Positions 20,206 through 31,970 of a stretch of 64,000 bases of DNA are shown here, piece by piece (position 1 is the first letter of the stretch; the number at the start of each line of letters is the position of its first letter). Position numbers and translations under genes: made by a program. Source of the DNA: Kappaphycus alvarezii. Lineage: Eukaryota; Rhodophyta; Florideophyceae; Gigartinales; Solieriaceae. The stretch lies in NCBI GenBank assembly GCA_002205965.3, contig NADL03000699.1, positions 620,001 through 684,000 on the forward strand, given 5' to 3'. The notes under the pieces were generated by a model. The model was not told the origin of the DNA and searched no databases. It worked only from the letters and a program-made list of their open reading frames with translations.

Positions 20206-21702
20206 TGCTGGTACGAAAACGGACCTTTCTGTAGGAGAGTGGTCCTGTCCACAAACTTCTGTCTTTTCCTTCCTCATGAGTTTTCAAAAACGACTCTTCC
20301 CACCAATTCTCTTTTACGAACAGAATACTGACACAAATTCCCCCCATGAATCCAAATTCACTGTGCAACTCCATTTCTGTTTTTCTTTGAGCGTTTGGTC
20401 CTCCTTTTTCAAAATAGGAATCTTTCGACTCGTGATTTGCTTGGTCCTCCAAATTCAGTTCCGATACTTTATCAAGCAGATTTTTAGGTATTGTCCTCAT
20501 CGCTTGAAAGTTCAAAGCTGTGGCATTGCCTCACATTTTTTATTTCGTCCAAGGCCGTGAAACCTTTCGGTTACGTTGCCCTATTTAAAGTCCGAAATCT
20601 ACGTCGTTGAGGCAAGCCCCCGCCATCAACTATCCCATTGGCTCACCCCTTTTTTTGCCCTCAAAATGACCAACTTCCGCCCGTCCCTCACCATCGCCAA
20701 GTCATCCCGAGGCCGCCGTCCTCTCAACGCTCTGGCTCTGCTGGCAAATGATCCAACCGAATACGATGACTACTGTTGAAGAATGGACCGGGAACGCGTT
20801 CGGGAGTGGGTCCGCCAGCACTGCTTCGAGCAGGCAGAAGAGGCAGAGGAGGAGGTAGGGGAAGAAAGGGAAGAGGAGGATGAAGAGGGGGACTAGGTGG
20901 ACCCGTGGGAGCCACTGGTGTGTAACTGTGGGGGAGCTCCCATGGAGAACGATGGGGAGACTGAGGGAATAATCGTTATCTCTGACTCTTCTGACGAAGA
21001 TGAATAGAAGGGTGAGGAGGAGGAAGAGGAGGAGGAGGGGAGAGAGACATGGAAAATGCTGGAATAGTGGGGAGGGGGCCGGAAAGTATGGAACAGGTGG
21101 TCCCGACTCTGGAACCGGATGGGGGCATCTTCAGTGGTCTATATATTTCCCAGGAGTAAATGGAGCATCGTAGGTCATTCGCGGATATTTTCTGGGACTG
21201 CTCGGGTGGAATGGATATTTTGGAGGAATTGCTTGGCTCTGATCACGACTGCTAAGCTTGTAAGGAAGAAATCTATATATTTATGCTGATAGTATCTGCT
21301 GCTAGTCTTTCCCGTTCAAAAGATTCCATTTGATGCATTTTTTGGTACTTAGTATGTTTGTTTCAGACTTTAGGGTTAGCCAAAAAGTCTATATATTCTG
21401 AGTTAACTGCTTCCTCTAGAAGAGGTCAAGCAAGCTGGCTGACAATTCCGAGCCAAGTCCCGAGTAGTAGGAAGTTGATAGTCAACTTCAGACCAAATAA
21501 CCATTCTTCTTGCGCTGGTCAGAGACCATCAGTGGTATACCTTGCCCCTTCTATACTTAATTGTAGCACTCTCAGCTGTTATCCTTATCCAATCCTTTTT
21601 GTTCGGTCAACTACACCACGGAGCACTTCTGTCGCTTGGAACACCTCCTTCTTGGGGTATTTGGTTCTGATTATCTCTTGTTCCGGCGATTTACCCCTGT
21701 CA
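20206..21702 (+). mobile_element. 5' LTR of gypsy element A, gene-carrying form (1.5 kb)
   Basis: Starts TGCTGGTACGAAAACGG and ends TTTACCCCTGTCA. It is followed at once by TTTGGTACTC, a plausible primer-binding site starting TGGTA, and then by gag at 21792, which identifies it as a genuine 5' LTR. It aligns with the solo LTR 1192-2698 over its full length, including the gene. It contains two promoter-like boxes: CTATTTAAAG near 20580 for the internal gene, and CTATATATTC near 21388 for the element transcript, followed by the hairpin-rich R-like region. Confidence 0.8.
20666..21255 (+). pseudogene. LTR-borne acidic protein with SUMO-interacting motif, copy 2
   Basis: This copy keeps the best N-terminus: MTNFRPSLTIAKSSRGRRPL, then LANDPTEYDDYC and a TGA stop, then RMDRERVREWVRQHCFEQAE. 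After a second stop (TAG near 20895) it reads VDPWEPLVCNCGGAPMENDG and IIVISDSSDEDE, a canonical SIM: four aliphatic positions followed by Ser-Asp-Ser-Ser-Asp-Glu. A stop and frameshifts follow, and the tail DISQE..DIFxDC.GGMDILEEL is still readable at 21140-21255. At least three stops make it non-functional. The consensus from three copies would be about 195-200 residues. Confidence 0.7.
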
Positions 21703-21791
21703 TTTGGTACTCTTGTAGAGGGGGTTGCACCCGAGGTATTCTAGTTCTGAAGTTCTAGGGAACACTTAAGTTTTATTTGTTTTCTGTAATC

Positions 21792-24700
21792 ATGGATCTC
21801 AAAGCTGCTCGTATATCCTTCACGGCGGGCAAGAGTGAAGACGTGGAGGAGTTTCTCTATGCATGTTTTAATGTTTTGGTGCGTAAGAAGAGCGATGAAG
21901 AGAAGGCTGCAAGTATCTTTGCCTATCTTTATGGTGACGCAAAGCACAAATATAGGGCCAAGTTTATCGGCGGGTGGTCTCTTAACGGGAATGGGCGTAA
22001 CTTTGGTGAGGTATGTGAGTGGCTTGTGAAAGGATAAGCTAAGGAGGTAGAACCAGATGCGATGATTCGTACCGTCATAGAAGCCCGGCCCAATTTTGAT
22101 GATTTGTTAAGCTCATTGGTATACTTGTGTGATCTGTATAATAAGGCTGGTTTCAACGCCCAAGCCAAGTACGGAATGCTGCGTAAGGCGGCGATGGGAA
22201 TAAGCGGCTCTCCGATATTTTCCTCATCAAGGGCCCTCACACTTTTAATGAACTGAAGGGTGCCATAGAAGAATTTGTCAAAAACTCGGAGACATTTCAG
22301 TCACTGAGTGAGGTACCGACGGAAACCCCTACTTCGATGTCTATCGTACATCCTAGAAAGAATTACCAAAGACCGGCTACTAATGCAGTGGCATTAGAAT
22401 CTGTCAGGAGCGATGTCAAAACTTGGAAGAACGGCTGGAAACCCGATTCGACAATCTAATTGACATGATAACCTCGCAGTTGGATATACTTACTCTTACC
22501 ATCAAGAAGAGCCAGTCTGGGGCCCCTAAGGCCGCATAAATCTGCTCCTTCTGCCACAAGCCTGGACAATTTGCAAAGAGGTGTCCTGATAATCCACATA
22601 GAAACACTTGCTGTGAAAAACGCGGCCGATATGGTCACCATGCAAGTAACTGCGGGTCTAAAGACAACAGAAGAGAAAAATTATCGGACGTCAGATGCGA
22701 ATCAGGGCCGGAGGTGAAAAATTTACAAAACCGGAAGGAGAAAGGTAACGTATCCATCGCTTAAGAAATCAGTCAAGCCAGTGTGACAAAAAGGGATGGA
22801 GAGAGGAACATTTTATCGTAAAAACGTAGGTTAGAGCATAGAATGCTGGAACATATCCCCGCACCTGTACCTCCTCGGACGAAGAGGTCTGATCAAGTTG
22901 TTCCAGTAATGGAAATCACTCCGGCCGAGAAAACGAAAAAGAATAAGAAATTAAAGAGTATCCCGGGGGACGTACTAGAGTATGCGAATAAGTACAATTT
23001 GGTAGTTGAGCTTGCATCGGCCCAAACTGGAATAACGTTTGGTCAACTTTTGAGGGTCGACGCATAGGATGCGAGAAAAGAACTCAAAACAATTATCAGG
23101 TCTAATAAGTCCGCTAAGGGTAAGAAATTTTTTCTCCAATCGGCCTCGACAGCACCAAGACGTCTTAAACTGATAACAGTAAAAGTATTGAGAATGAAAA
23201 GCCAAGCTCTTTTAGATTCGGGCGCTGTTCCAGACCTTATTTCAGACACTTTGGTGACAGATCTAGGTCTCGAATCTATTCTAAATACTCGAAGAATAAC
23301 TGTTGCGGATGAAACCGTATCAAAAGGCATGGGCACAGTTGACAAGGTTTCCGTGTTCTTTGGGGACTCTAAAGTTGATGTCGACTTTCTTGTCATGCTT
23401 GATCTACCTTTCGATTCAATCATTGGTTTCTTTACCGTAGAAATCCTAGATACATACATTGAATTGGGCAACCAAAGCGTTGCAGTTCATATATACGGCA
23501 GAACCGTGAAGATGCCCCTTTACTTCGACAAAAGCATACACCCAGAAGATTTAAGAGAAATGAACAATGAATAATCCACTTCTAGTTATGACAGCTAAAA
23601 TTCCGATCCTACTAACACTTACGGAAATAGAAAAGGGTACACTCGAGGAAAAATGAACATGACATGGGATGATTATGATTCCGGGTTTGGAACAGATGAC
23701 GAATGGGACTCTATGGAAAATTTGAGACCCAAATTTGTTTCCTTTTGCGATAATATCGAGTCAAAGGACGGCATTCAGAGGATGAAAGAGGATTTCCTTT
23801 GCAAAGAGAATAAAAATATGCCAAATTCCATACCGGAAGAGATCGTTCAAAATAGGAACGGTAAGGATCAAGAAGAAGAAGCGCGCAAGATTGCATAAAT
23901 TCAAGAAAAAGTACAGCACCTTCCCGCTCCCTCATCAAAGAAAATATCCAACATATTAACATCTTCCGAAGTAATTGCATGGAGCGTTTCAGACCTAAGA
24001 CAAGCAAGTGTACCGGTCACTCACTCATTCGAACTTACCGATGCTCAACCAATTTAACATAGGCCTAGACGTCAACCGCCGAAATATGACCAATTCATCT
24101 CAGAAAATGTTACGAATATGCTGGAAAATGATATATTATTTGGCCCGTTTCATCCCCATGGTCATTTGCAGTTGTGGTAGTGCCAAAGAAGGATGGAAAA
24201 CTTCGCTTTTGCGTCGACTACCGACAGTTGAACCAAAGAATGTTACCCGACCGATTTCAGATTCCAAACATCGAGAAAATCCTCGAGGACCTGAAGGACA
24301 GGAGATACTTCACCTCAATTGACCTTTACACTGGCTATTGGGAGATTCCGATGGATGAAAAATGTAAGGAAAAAACAAATTTTACCAGCAAAGCTGGTAA
24401 GTTCATGTTCGAAGTGATGCTTTTGGTTTCATGAATGCACCAGCTACATTACAGAGAATTATGAACGATTTTTTGAAATGACTTGCATTTGCAAGAGTTT
24501 ATATCGATGATTTGGTAATATTCTCAAAAAATTGGATCAGCACATATCGCACGTAAACGCAATGGTGGAGAAGATATCGGCATACAGCCTAAAAACCAAG
24601 TTGAGCAAATTGTTCTTTGCGAAAACTTCTATCCAAATACTCGGTCATATCGTCGATCAAGAGGGAATTAAAGTGGATCCAGAGAAAACGAAAAAAATCA

Positions 24701-25290
24701 AGTTGACACCAAGGCCCGCTTCAAAGACGGAGGTTCGAAGCTTCTTAAGACTTGCCTTATATTACTCTGAATGATGCGGAAAAGAGATACTCAGTCTCGG
24801 AGAAAGAAGCTCTAGCTGTCGTCTTCGCACTGAAGAAGTTTCGCGTCTACCTTTTATCACTTGAAAATTTTGTTTTGATAACTTCAAAAGAATGTGCATC
24901 ACCGCTTGGATCGAAGATTCGAAATTTTTGCAGAATATCGGTTTGTAATTGTGTATAGACCCGGACGCCATAATCAGCCTGCTGATTATCTATCCCGTTC
25001 AAGGGATCCAATTAATCCAAATGAAAAGGCTTCCGAGGACATCATCGGAGTTGCCGAGGTTCAAGTGCCAAACGATAACGAGTACGAAGCTAGTCTTCAC
25101 GGATTAATGAAATTCCTTGATGGAATAGAAATGAGAGTGGTCGATCTTGAACACAGAAATTGGGTACACAGGAATCAAAATGCTTTTACATCGTGGAATG
25201 GGAAACTATTCCGACACACTAAAGCTAGTCATCGACTAGTGTCCCCTTTGAAAGAAAGAATGAAGACCTTGAGGACTTTTCAGCGAGACT
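21792..25290 (+). pseudogene. Gag-pol of gypsy element A, decayed and truncated
   Basis: Gag starts MDLKAARISFTAGKSEDVEE and carries two CCHC knuckles at 22540-22650 (CSFCHKPGQFAKRC with His replaced by Gln; CEKRGRYGHHASNC with the second Cys replaced by Arg). The protease near 23210 reads ALLDSGAVPDLISD. RT reads LRFCVDYRQLNQRML (24200), then SIDLYTGYWEIPMD and YIDDLVIF (24500). The fingers, palm and start of RNase H follow. About 250 bp between LRLALYY and TLNDAEKRY are deleted compared with element C, removing the RNase H start. The frame ends in the integrase zinc-region lead-in (KERMKTLRTF) at 25285, joined abruptly to an LTR-gene fragment. Confidence 0.8.
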
Positions 25291-25326
25291 GAGGGAGTAA
25301 ACGTTATCTCTGACTCTTCTGACGAG
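25285..25326 (+). pseudogene. 41-bp fragment of the LTR-borne SIM gene
   Basis: Directly after the truncated pol of element A, the sequence reads GAGACTGAGGGAGTAAACGT and then codes VISDSSDE, matching the SIM region of the gene copies at 20955-21000. This is the expected scar of a deletion running from integrase into a gene-carrying 3' LTR. What follows, from about 25327, does not match the LTR. Confidence 0.75.
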
Positions 25327-26503
25327 CATATCTCGTGGAATGCTCAAAGCACTTTGCTTCATACGTTGTATCAATTAACTTTGCTTGAAAATAGGACTTT
25401 CCATCACCAGTAACCCTTGAAGACATTCCGGGCCCCAACTGACCACATGTTTCGAACATTAATGAGCCCTAACGTTCCCCCTCCCAGGGTGGATTTCTGG
25501 GTCCCGGGGAATCATTAGATCCTTTAATACGAACTTTTCGCTGGCCTGTGGCGCGTATCGCGATCCATAATCTCTACAAACTGCTTTTTCTTCGTTCCTT
25601 AAGCTTGAAAATACTTCGGATAACCTCGACGCACCCGCCCTAGATTTTTGCTCAGTTGTGTATCTCCTGTCTGACATGGACGGTTCCTAACTACCTAAGT
25701 TCTATCCCGGTCTATGAGACTAAGTTGACGGCCTTGAGTAACTGTCTTACCAATGGAAACCAAAGCTCTCCGTCACCAAAGAACTGCGCTCAGTCGAGTC
25801 CGCTGTCTCATCTATCCTTTGCATAGACACATTTGCCAACACGATTGCTCCATACGATACCCATCGAGATGCTGTGTTGAACCGAAAACGTGGCTGTCTA
25901 GTCCCGGTAGGCCCAGGAGCCGACGGGTTTACTCCTGTTGTACGCAATTACATAGCACTGCCTTTGGTAAGTTCTCCCAGGTCCGCAGTTTCGAAACCGC
26001 CCAATACTACCCAGGCTTATATAGTTTTTTAATAAGTCGGGTCTGGCAATTAAATGGATGTCCAATGACTATTGATGCCCATTTCTTCCGTAAAACCCTG
26101 CTCTCCAACAATCTTCCGCTCTTACGTTCTCCTTGCTATTCTCAGCACATACCCAGATCCTAGCTTTCATCGCTGGACCTATACAATCTTCAGCGTATAA
26201 TCTTTTGCTACAAGTGTCTTCAGAGAGTTGATTCCACTCATTCGAATGTTTGCCATTAACGGAAGTTCCTTCAACTTTTCGCTCACCAGGAACGTCGCAC
26301 GTTTTTTCGTCGCAGAGGCCATTCTTATTAAGTCTTTCAGCGCAAAAGTCGCCACACAAGCCTAACCAAGCGAATTAGAATGGCTTTAGACAGACTCTTT
26401 GATGACCTATTTGCTAAAGCGTTCTCCATTTTGGGGGGGAACTATGGGGTAGTTTACGTCGTCGTCTGACATGCCTCCATTTTCATAGTTCCTGAGCTCC
26501 GTA
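25327..26503. other. Unidentified, possibly leader or ORF1 remnant of the next RT element
   Basis: One plus-strand frame gives SVTKELRSVESAVSSILCID and GCLVPVGPGADGFTPVVRNY (25770-25960). A later frame gives RELIPLIRMFAINGSSFNFS (26220-26290). These look protein-like but match nothing I recognise. They precede the RT at 26504 in the same orientation, so an ORF1 relic is possible. Confidence 0.3.
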
Positions 26504-29040
26504 ATGTCCTTACCTAACCTTTCATCCTTCTCTCTAACCTCCAAAGATGTCTCTTGTACCTCTATCACCACAGTCCCTCCCGAGCTCGAGTGCGGTTGCC
26601 TCTACGTGCTAATAAATTTCAGTCAAATGTGCTCAAACGGGTATTTGCCTAAGGCTTACCGGCCATACTTTTGCGGCGGTCGTTTTATCGCTCTTACCAA
26701 GTCAAAGGGTTGTATCCGCCCGATCTCCTTTGACCTCCTCCGACGCCTCGTCGCTCGGATCCTTGCCCCCCAAGCTTTAGCTGTCGTGGCCTCTTGCTTC
26801 CCCATCAGCTTGGTACTGGCGCACGGAATGGTACCGAAGCACTCATCTGCGCCATTCATCGGTTGGATGAACGTGCGGAGTACCGGGAAAACGTTCTAAT
26901 AAAGATCACTGCCCATCACGCGCTCAACAGTATGGCCCGTCACCATATTCCCGATGCTGTAGCTGACCATGTCGTTGGCCTCACTCATTGGGTGTAATAG
27001 TGCTATAGAGACGTCGTTTCTCTATCGCTTGGTCCTTTTGCTATTCCTAGTGCTGCCGGTTCTCAACAAGGCGACTCTCTCTGTCCTCTGCTGTTCGCTC
27101 TGGCATTTCACCTCCTACTCATATCCTTTCAGGAACGCCTCCAACCAACGTTGAATCCCTGGTAAGCGAATAATGGTAGCATCGTCGTCCACCGCTCCTC
27201 CGCATTCCCTGTGATGCAATTCTTCGTATATCACGGATCTCTTGTTGGTTTCGACTGAACATATCCAAAACCCGCGTCCTCTGTTTTTCCTCCTTCCGCT
27301 GTAAAAATTAAATGATATGTGTAGATCCAAAATAGGTAATTCCAAATAAATGAATAATAAATTACCTGATAGGACTGAAAACAATAATAAAAGAAAATAA
27401 ATATTTATTGATCGATAGGGATAGTTCGATGGCCCGAGACTTGCTAAAATTTTATAACAGCCTATGACTATGAATACCGCAGATCAGATTAGAAAGCTAC
27501 AAAGATGATTTCACCAGTATAATAATAATTGTATACCAAATTTATGCTCACTAATAATTGTAGAATACTAATACAGGTGAGCATTAATCCAAATAATAAT
27601 TTGTTGGCAATATAATTCTAGTAATTATAACTGTAGAATATAAAAACCAACTACCAGACATAAAAATTGCCTCACTTGTAATACAGTATAAACATGGGCA
27701 AGTGAAAATAGATAAAATTATTTTCGATGATTCACAATAAATAAAAAGTGTTGACATCTGATAAAAAATTGTTCCACAATTTTTCATCACTGTATGCCAT
27801 ATGGAAAAGAAATTAAATAGTTTTCCATTGTAAAAATATTTTCCTATGCAGTACCCCGCCGCACTTAACCGCTGCCCTTGCTAAGTCGTTTGACAACGGA
27901 TTGCGAAGGGTATTCGAAAAGATACACCGCCGCCAAACCGACGCAGGCTGGATCCAAGCCACACTTCCCTTCCGCCTGAGTGGCCTCGGCCTTAGCCAGG
28001 CCCAAGGCGTTCACACCATTGCCTACACGGCATCCCTCGTCGGCAACTCCGCACTCGTGCAACAGGTTCTCGGCCCCACCCCTCTCGGCCCCGCCCGCCT
28101 CCTCCTCGCTCAATCCTATGATCCCCTTGCAATCGCCCTCGACCTCCCCTTCAACGTCTACGTTGAGAGATTGATCTCTCGAACGTCCCGACTCGACTAC
28201 CCCCACACCCGGCACCTCCAAGACGAAATCACAGCATACCTCCACACCGACACCCTATATCGGCTACAACGTCTGACACCCGCATCCTCCACCGATCACC
28301 GCGCCCGCTTGGCGGCCGCTGCCTCAACCGCCGCATCCGCTCCATTCTACACCCTATCGCTATCCGGCAACGACCTCTACATTGGAGCCGAGGTCTGGCG
28401 CACTATGGAACCCCATATTCGACGGCTCTCGTCTCTGCCCGATGTGCTCCACAACATCTGCGCAGCAACTCCCCGTACTCGACGTACCCGGTCACCAGGC
28501 CTCCGTCTGTAAGGGCACAGTAGGTGCGGTGAGGCGGCTCAACCGTTTACGAGACACTCTCTACCGCCACCTCACCAACCCTGCCATTGCCCTGTCTGTC
28601 TCACGAGAACGGCCCGTGGCAGCCGACCTCCGCAAAAGCCCGGCCGAACAACGGAAACTTGACCTCATCGACGACCCCTTCTTCGCTCAATCCCAGAAGG
28701 AATCGACGTCACTATCGTCAGCCCGCACTTTCGCCCCTACCAAGAGCTCGCCGATGGCGGAACATCCGCGCTCTAACGATCCAAACTGACGAACACAACT
28801 ACTACGGCCCTCCTTGCCGGTCCGAGGGCATCAAACTGGGCCCCTTAGCAATCGACGTTTATGGTCAGATCGACATCTCCGGCCTCCAGCTCCTCCAAGA
28901 CATTGCCAACTGCACCGCCGCTAGGCGGGGAAAGCCTGCCCTCACGGAGTTTCGCGCGCTTCGTTCACCGAAATCAGAGAACATACCCCACCACCTGACG
29001 TCCAGACGGGATACCCCAATACAAATCATGAATTAAAAGT
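26504..29040 (+). pseudogene. RT retroelement (type 2), polymerase to C-terminal domain
   Basis: RT fingers: FCGGRFIALTKSKGCIRPIS, then DLLRRLVARILAPQAL. Palm: NGTEALICAIHRLDERAEYR, then ALNSMARHHIPDAVADHV (the NAFNS motif altered) and GSQQGDSLCPLLFALAF. The catalytic YADD is ruined: at about 27160 the codons read W-stop-A-N-N-G-S-I-V, GAT-GAT having become AAT-AAT. After TRVLCF an AT-rich insertion (27300-27845) interrupts. The thumb and tail resume with LAKSFDNGLRRVFEKIHRRQ, EVWRTM, VLDVPGHQASVCKG, RRLNRLRDTLYRHL and LAIDVYGQIDISGLQ. The same C-terminal type occurs at 2699, 41862 and 61322. Confidence 0.7.
27300..27845. other. AT-rich insertion inside the RT pseudogene
   Basis: Composition changes abruptly from GC-rich coding DNA to strongly AT-rich DNA and back. 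The insertion has no coding frame and contains ATGCTCAC and GTGAGCAT as inverted arms near 27544-27590. RT sequence continues on both sides (TRVLCFSS before, LAKSFDNG after). It could be a small AT-rich transposon or a piece of organelle DNA; organellar DNA of many algae is AT-rich, which is suggestive only. Confidence 0.6.
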
Positions 29041-29109
29041 TCTCTTTTCCTCTCTCTGTTCTCCAATTTCCACATCCACTCCCTGTACCCTACCCTGCTC
29101 GTACCTTAG

Positions 29110-29749
29110 ATGTTTTTGCAGCCCTCGTCTCCCCAATTTGTTCCTGCACCTTCGTCAACAATTATGTCGGTGCCCGTGAAGGCGACGTCAATCGCATTTT
29201 TGCATGTCTCCAAGACCTCGGCGACTCCCAGCTGGCTAATCACCTGCACCGCTTTGGCGCAAGCGTATGTAATGTCGTTTATCTGCTGCTAACTCTTCCC
29301 ACTAGGCAATCTTCGATATGATGCAATAGGAGGCATTCATGCAGATTCATGGTCCGTGCACCAATGAAGAATGGAACCGAGCGTCTTTGCCAGCCCTGTT
29401 CCATCAGCCTCTACAACAAACAATCCACCGGTCAACACCTCATGTCTACCGAACCCCTCACCCTCATCACGATGATGGGAAGCCCTTATCTTCTTCGGAA
29501 GCCGCCCCAATCACATTCAACCCCGAAGTCGCCTATGGGCAGGCGTACACTAGGCGCGCAGGCGAGGCTATTACGAGCATGGAGACGACCACCGGTTTGC
29601 CTCTACAGGGTCCGTATGGAACTGAGCGCCTGTGGGTGCCGGTTAGCTGGATGGATTGGTCTGACTCTAATTCTGTGGAATGCGACGACGTTAATAGCGA
29701 CGTCGCCGACCCATTAGAGCCAGATTCGATTGAGGATGAGGATCAGTAA
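29110..29749 (+). pseudogene. Two-copy family protein with LWVPV-W-DWSD tail, copy 2
   Basis: The clean last frame (29339-29749, 136 residues) contains PHPHHDDGKPLSSSEAAPIT, VAYGQAYTRRAGEAITSMET, GPYGTERLWVPVSWMDWSDS and an acidic end (ADPLEPDSIEDEDQ). The same order is visible at 19880-20192. Upstream, another frame reads FVNNYVGAREGDVNRIFACL then LANHLHRFGASV, faintly like YFALESDVRSLLREPEQVLN in copy 1. It lies just downstream of the RT element and in the same orientation, so it could be a further part of that element or an independent multicopy gene. Function unknown. Confidence 0.5.
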
Positions 29750-30169
29750 GTGTTGGACTTTGCGCAAGTTGTGACATTACAAGACCGTACCTTCACAAAC
29801 CAATATTATCAGGGATTACAGACGACCTTATTTTTCAATCATTAAAACACGCGAAGTTTTCCCCCTATCTCAAAGGGCTGCCGTCGCCTCAATTTTGCCG
29901 CGGATAGTGTTGAAGCGGCGTACACCGCCTCCACCACTGGCTCTTTCCGAATTTACTCTGACTTCCTCTCCTTCTCCAACGATCGTGCCCTGGCCGAAAT
30001 ACCTCGCTAAGCCTTCTCACTGTTCTCGGCTTGCGAGCTTGCATTCCACCCACTGCCCTCTTTCGGCCCTGCGACTCTCCGGTCCCTGAGGAGCTTCTTC
30101 AATATGTCATCTCCTCAGGTTATGGTTTCGAATTTCGACAGACTTTTACTCTCCTCGCCCTTTCCAGCG
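29750..30169. other. Flank of the gypsy insertion; faint coding signal
   Basis: One frame reads EELLQYVISSGYGFEFRQTF at 30082-30150, protein-like but unrecognised. The pre-insertion sequence continues across the element at 36331. Confidence 0.3.
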
Positions 30170-30174
30170 CGAGC

Positions 30175-30600
30175 TGAAACAAAGAGGGAGACAGCCGGGG
30201 CGCTGCTAAAGGAACAGTAGAGGCGGTGGTAAAGGGTTTCAGAAAGTTGGGGGAAAAGGGTGTTTGGAGTGTACCTGGATTCCCACAAGAATCCAGATGA
30301 GCCCCCCTTTTATAGACAGTACGGTAGCTCTACTCTAGAAATTCTATACTTTGTTAGCTCAGTAGAACTTACTAGAAAGTAGAGGTTTAACTATAGAATT
30401 TTACTATCTAGAATATAACTACGTAAATAAAACGATGACGTGGGGCTCCACGTCAAATAAAAACATTGAAGGAAAATCAAATTTCTAAAATCATTTAAGA
30501 CGGTACAGTTTCTCTGTTACACCATTGTGTAATAGAGAACTGGAATAGCTACAGCGAACAAGTCTCTATTGCACAGTGGTGTAACAGAGACATTGCTACA
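30175..30600 (-). repeat. 3' LTR of the chromodomain gypsy element
   Basis: 426 bp, plus-strand reading TGAAACAAAG to CATTGCTACA. It contains the inverted-repeat arms 30511-30538 and 30563-30590 (two mismatches) and TATA-like TTTTATAGACAG near 30309. Confidence 0.95.
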
Positions 30601-30616
30601 CTATTCCCTTCCCCGG
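30601..30616 (-). other. Polypurine tract
   Basis: Directly internal to the 3' LTR; the minus strand reads GGGGAAGGGAATAG before the LTR start TGTAGC. This is the expected position and composition for plus-strand priming. Confidence 0.8.
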
Positions 30617-30632
30617 ATTATTGACGTCCTCG

Positions 30633-31970
30633 TCAATGATACTGCGGGAGTATATTATGTTTCCGAATGTACTCTTGGAAAGCTTCCGTTACTACAGCAG
30701 ATCCATCTTCTGTGACATCAACAAAGTCCTTTGTTTGTTGCCACTCCGCCTCATGACGTGGCACACCACGCATCAAAACCAAGAACTTGAAACCGCGTAT
30801 AACATTTTTGTGATCCAAGATAACCTCAACTTCCTGTTCTGGTCCATCAGGCAGTTTAAACGGTGCAGGTGCAGGAGGAATGGGCAAAACAATGTCATCG
30901 AGCTGCTCCAAATGTGGTGTGGTGTGAATGATATGAATGACTGGATGGATTCTAAAATGAGCAGGGAGATCCAGTCGAACAGCATTCTTACCAATTATCT
31001 CCTTAACCACAAATGGCCCATATCTGCGCGCACCAAGCTTGTTAGAATCCTGGGACCTAGAATAAACATCCGTAAACAACGAACGATTGATCCATAGCTT
31101 TGAACCAACTTTATAATCTGGAACCTTGTATCGACGTGAAGCAGATGCAGCTTGCCGAGCTTTTGCCACTTTGTAGGCAAATTGCGCATCCTCAAGAGAA
31201 ACTTTGAGCTTGGCACGAAAGTCGTCCAAACTCTGAAGAGGTATGCTGCTGCTAGCCAAGAAGTCCAATGGCGGTTTAGGTGTCCATCCCAAGTCCAGCT
31301 CAAATGGTAACATACCCAGATCATCGTTCACAGCCGAGTTGTACGCAAATTCTGCAGAAGGAAGTAGTTCATCCCAGTCATCCTGATGATACGAGCAATA
31401 GCAATGGGGATAGTTCTCGATCATCCTATTCATAATCTCGGAAGCTCCATCTGTTTGTGGGTGTCTACTTGTAGACATTCTTAATTTCACCCCACAAAGA
31501 TTCATCAGTGACTTCCAAAACTTTGAAATGAACTTGCTGTCCCTATCTGAAGTCACATCATCCGGCAACCCGGGATTCTTGAAGATGTTCGCGAAGAAGT
31601 CTCGAGCCGTGTCCTCAGCAGTATCTGATGTTTTAGATTTCAGAAAATGGACTCGAGGAGTAAGTCATCAACCCAAGTTGTGATTGAATCATGACCGCTC
31701 CTCGTCAGGGGTAGCCTCACAATGAAATCTGTAGCCAATGATCCCCATCTGTGGTCAGGCAGTTCCAGTGACATTGGATCTGTTAACTTTTTTTGATTAG
31801 AGTCCTTATACTGCTGACACGTGAGACATCCTTCACAATACTTTCGAACATCCCGGCTCTTATGTTTCCAATGGAAGTTATCCGATCTGGACAATGTATT
31901 TGCAAATTTAAAATGAACACCAACTTTCGAGTCGTGAGCAATTTGCAAAATATCCGAAACTGACCTTCTT
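30633..31970 (-). pseudogene. Integrase and chromodomain of the gypsy element
   Basis: The zinc region reads KYCEGCLTCQQYKDSNQ (CxxC pair; upstream His region in another frame). The core reads WGSLATDFIVRLP (first Asp), then after a frameshift near 31655 VTSDRDSKF (second Asp) and HPQTDGASEIMNRMIE (Glu; usually QTDGQTE). It continues with ELDLGWTPKPP, a GPF-like segment YGPFVVKEIIGKNAVRLDLP, and a C-terminal chromodomain-like tail (EVEVILDHKNVIRGFKFLVL then HEAEWQQTKDF, with the V-I-L-x-H-K and W positions). The 311-residue frame from 31568 to 30633 is intact. Chromodomains of this clade are thought to steer integration to heterochromatin; no activity is expected here. Confidence 0.9.
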
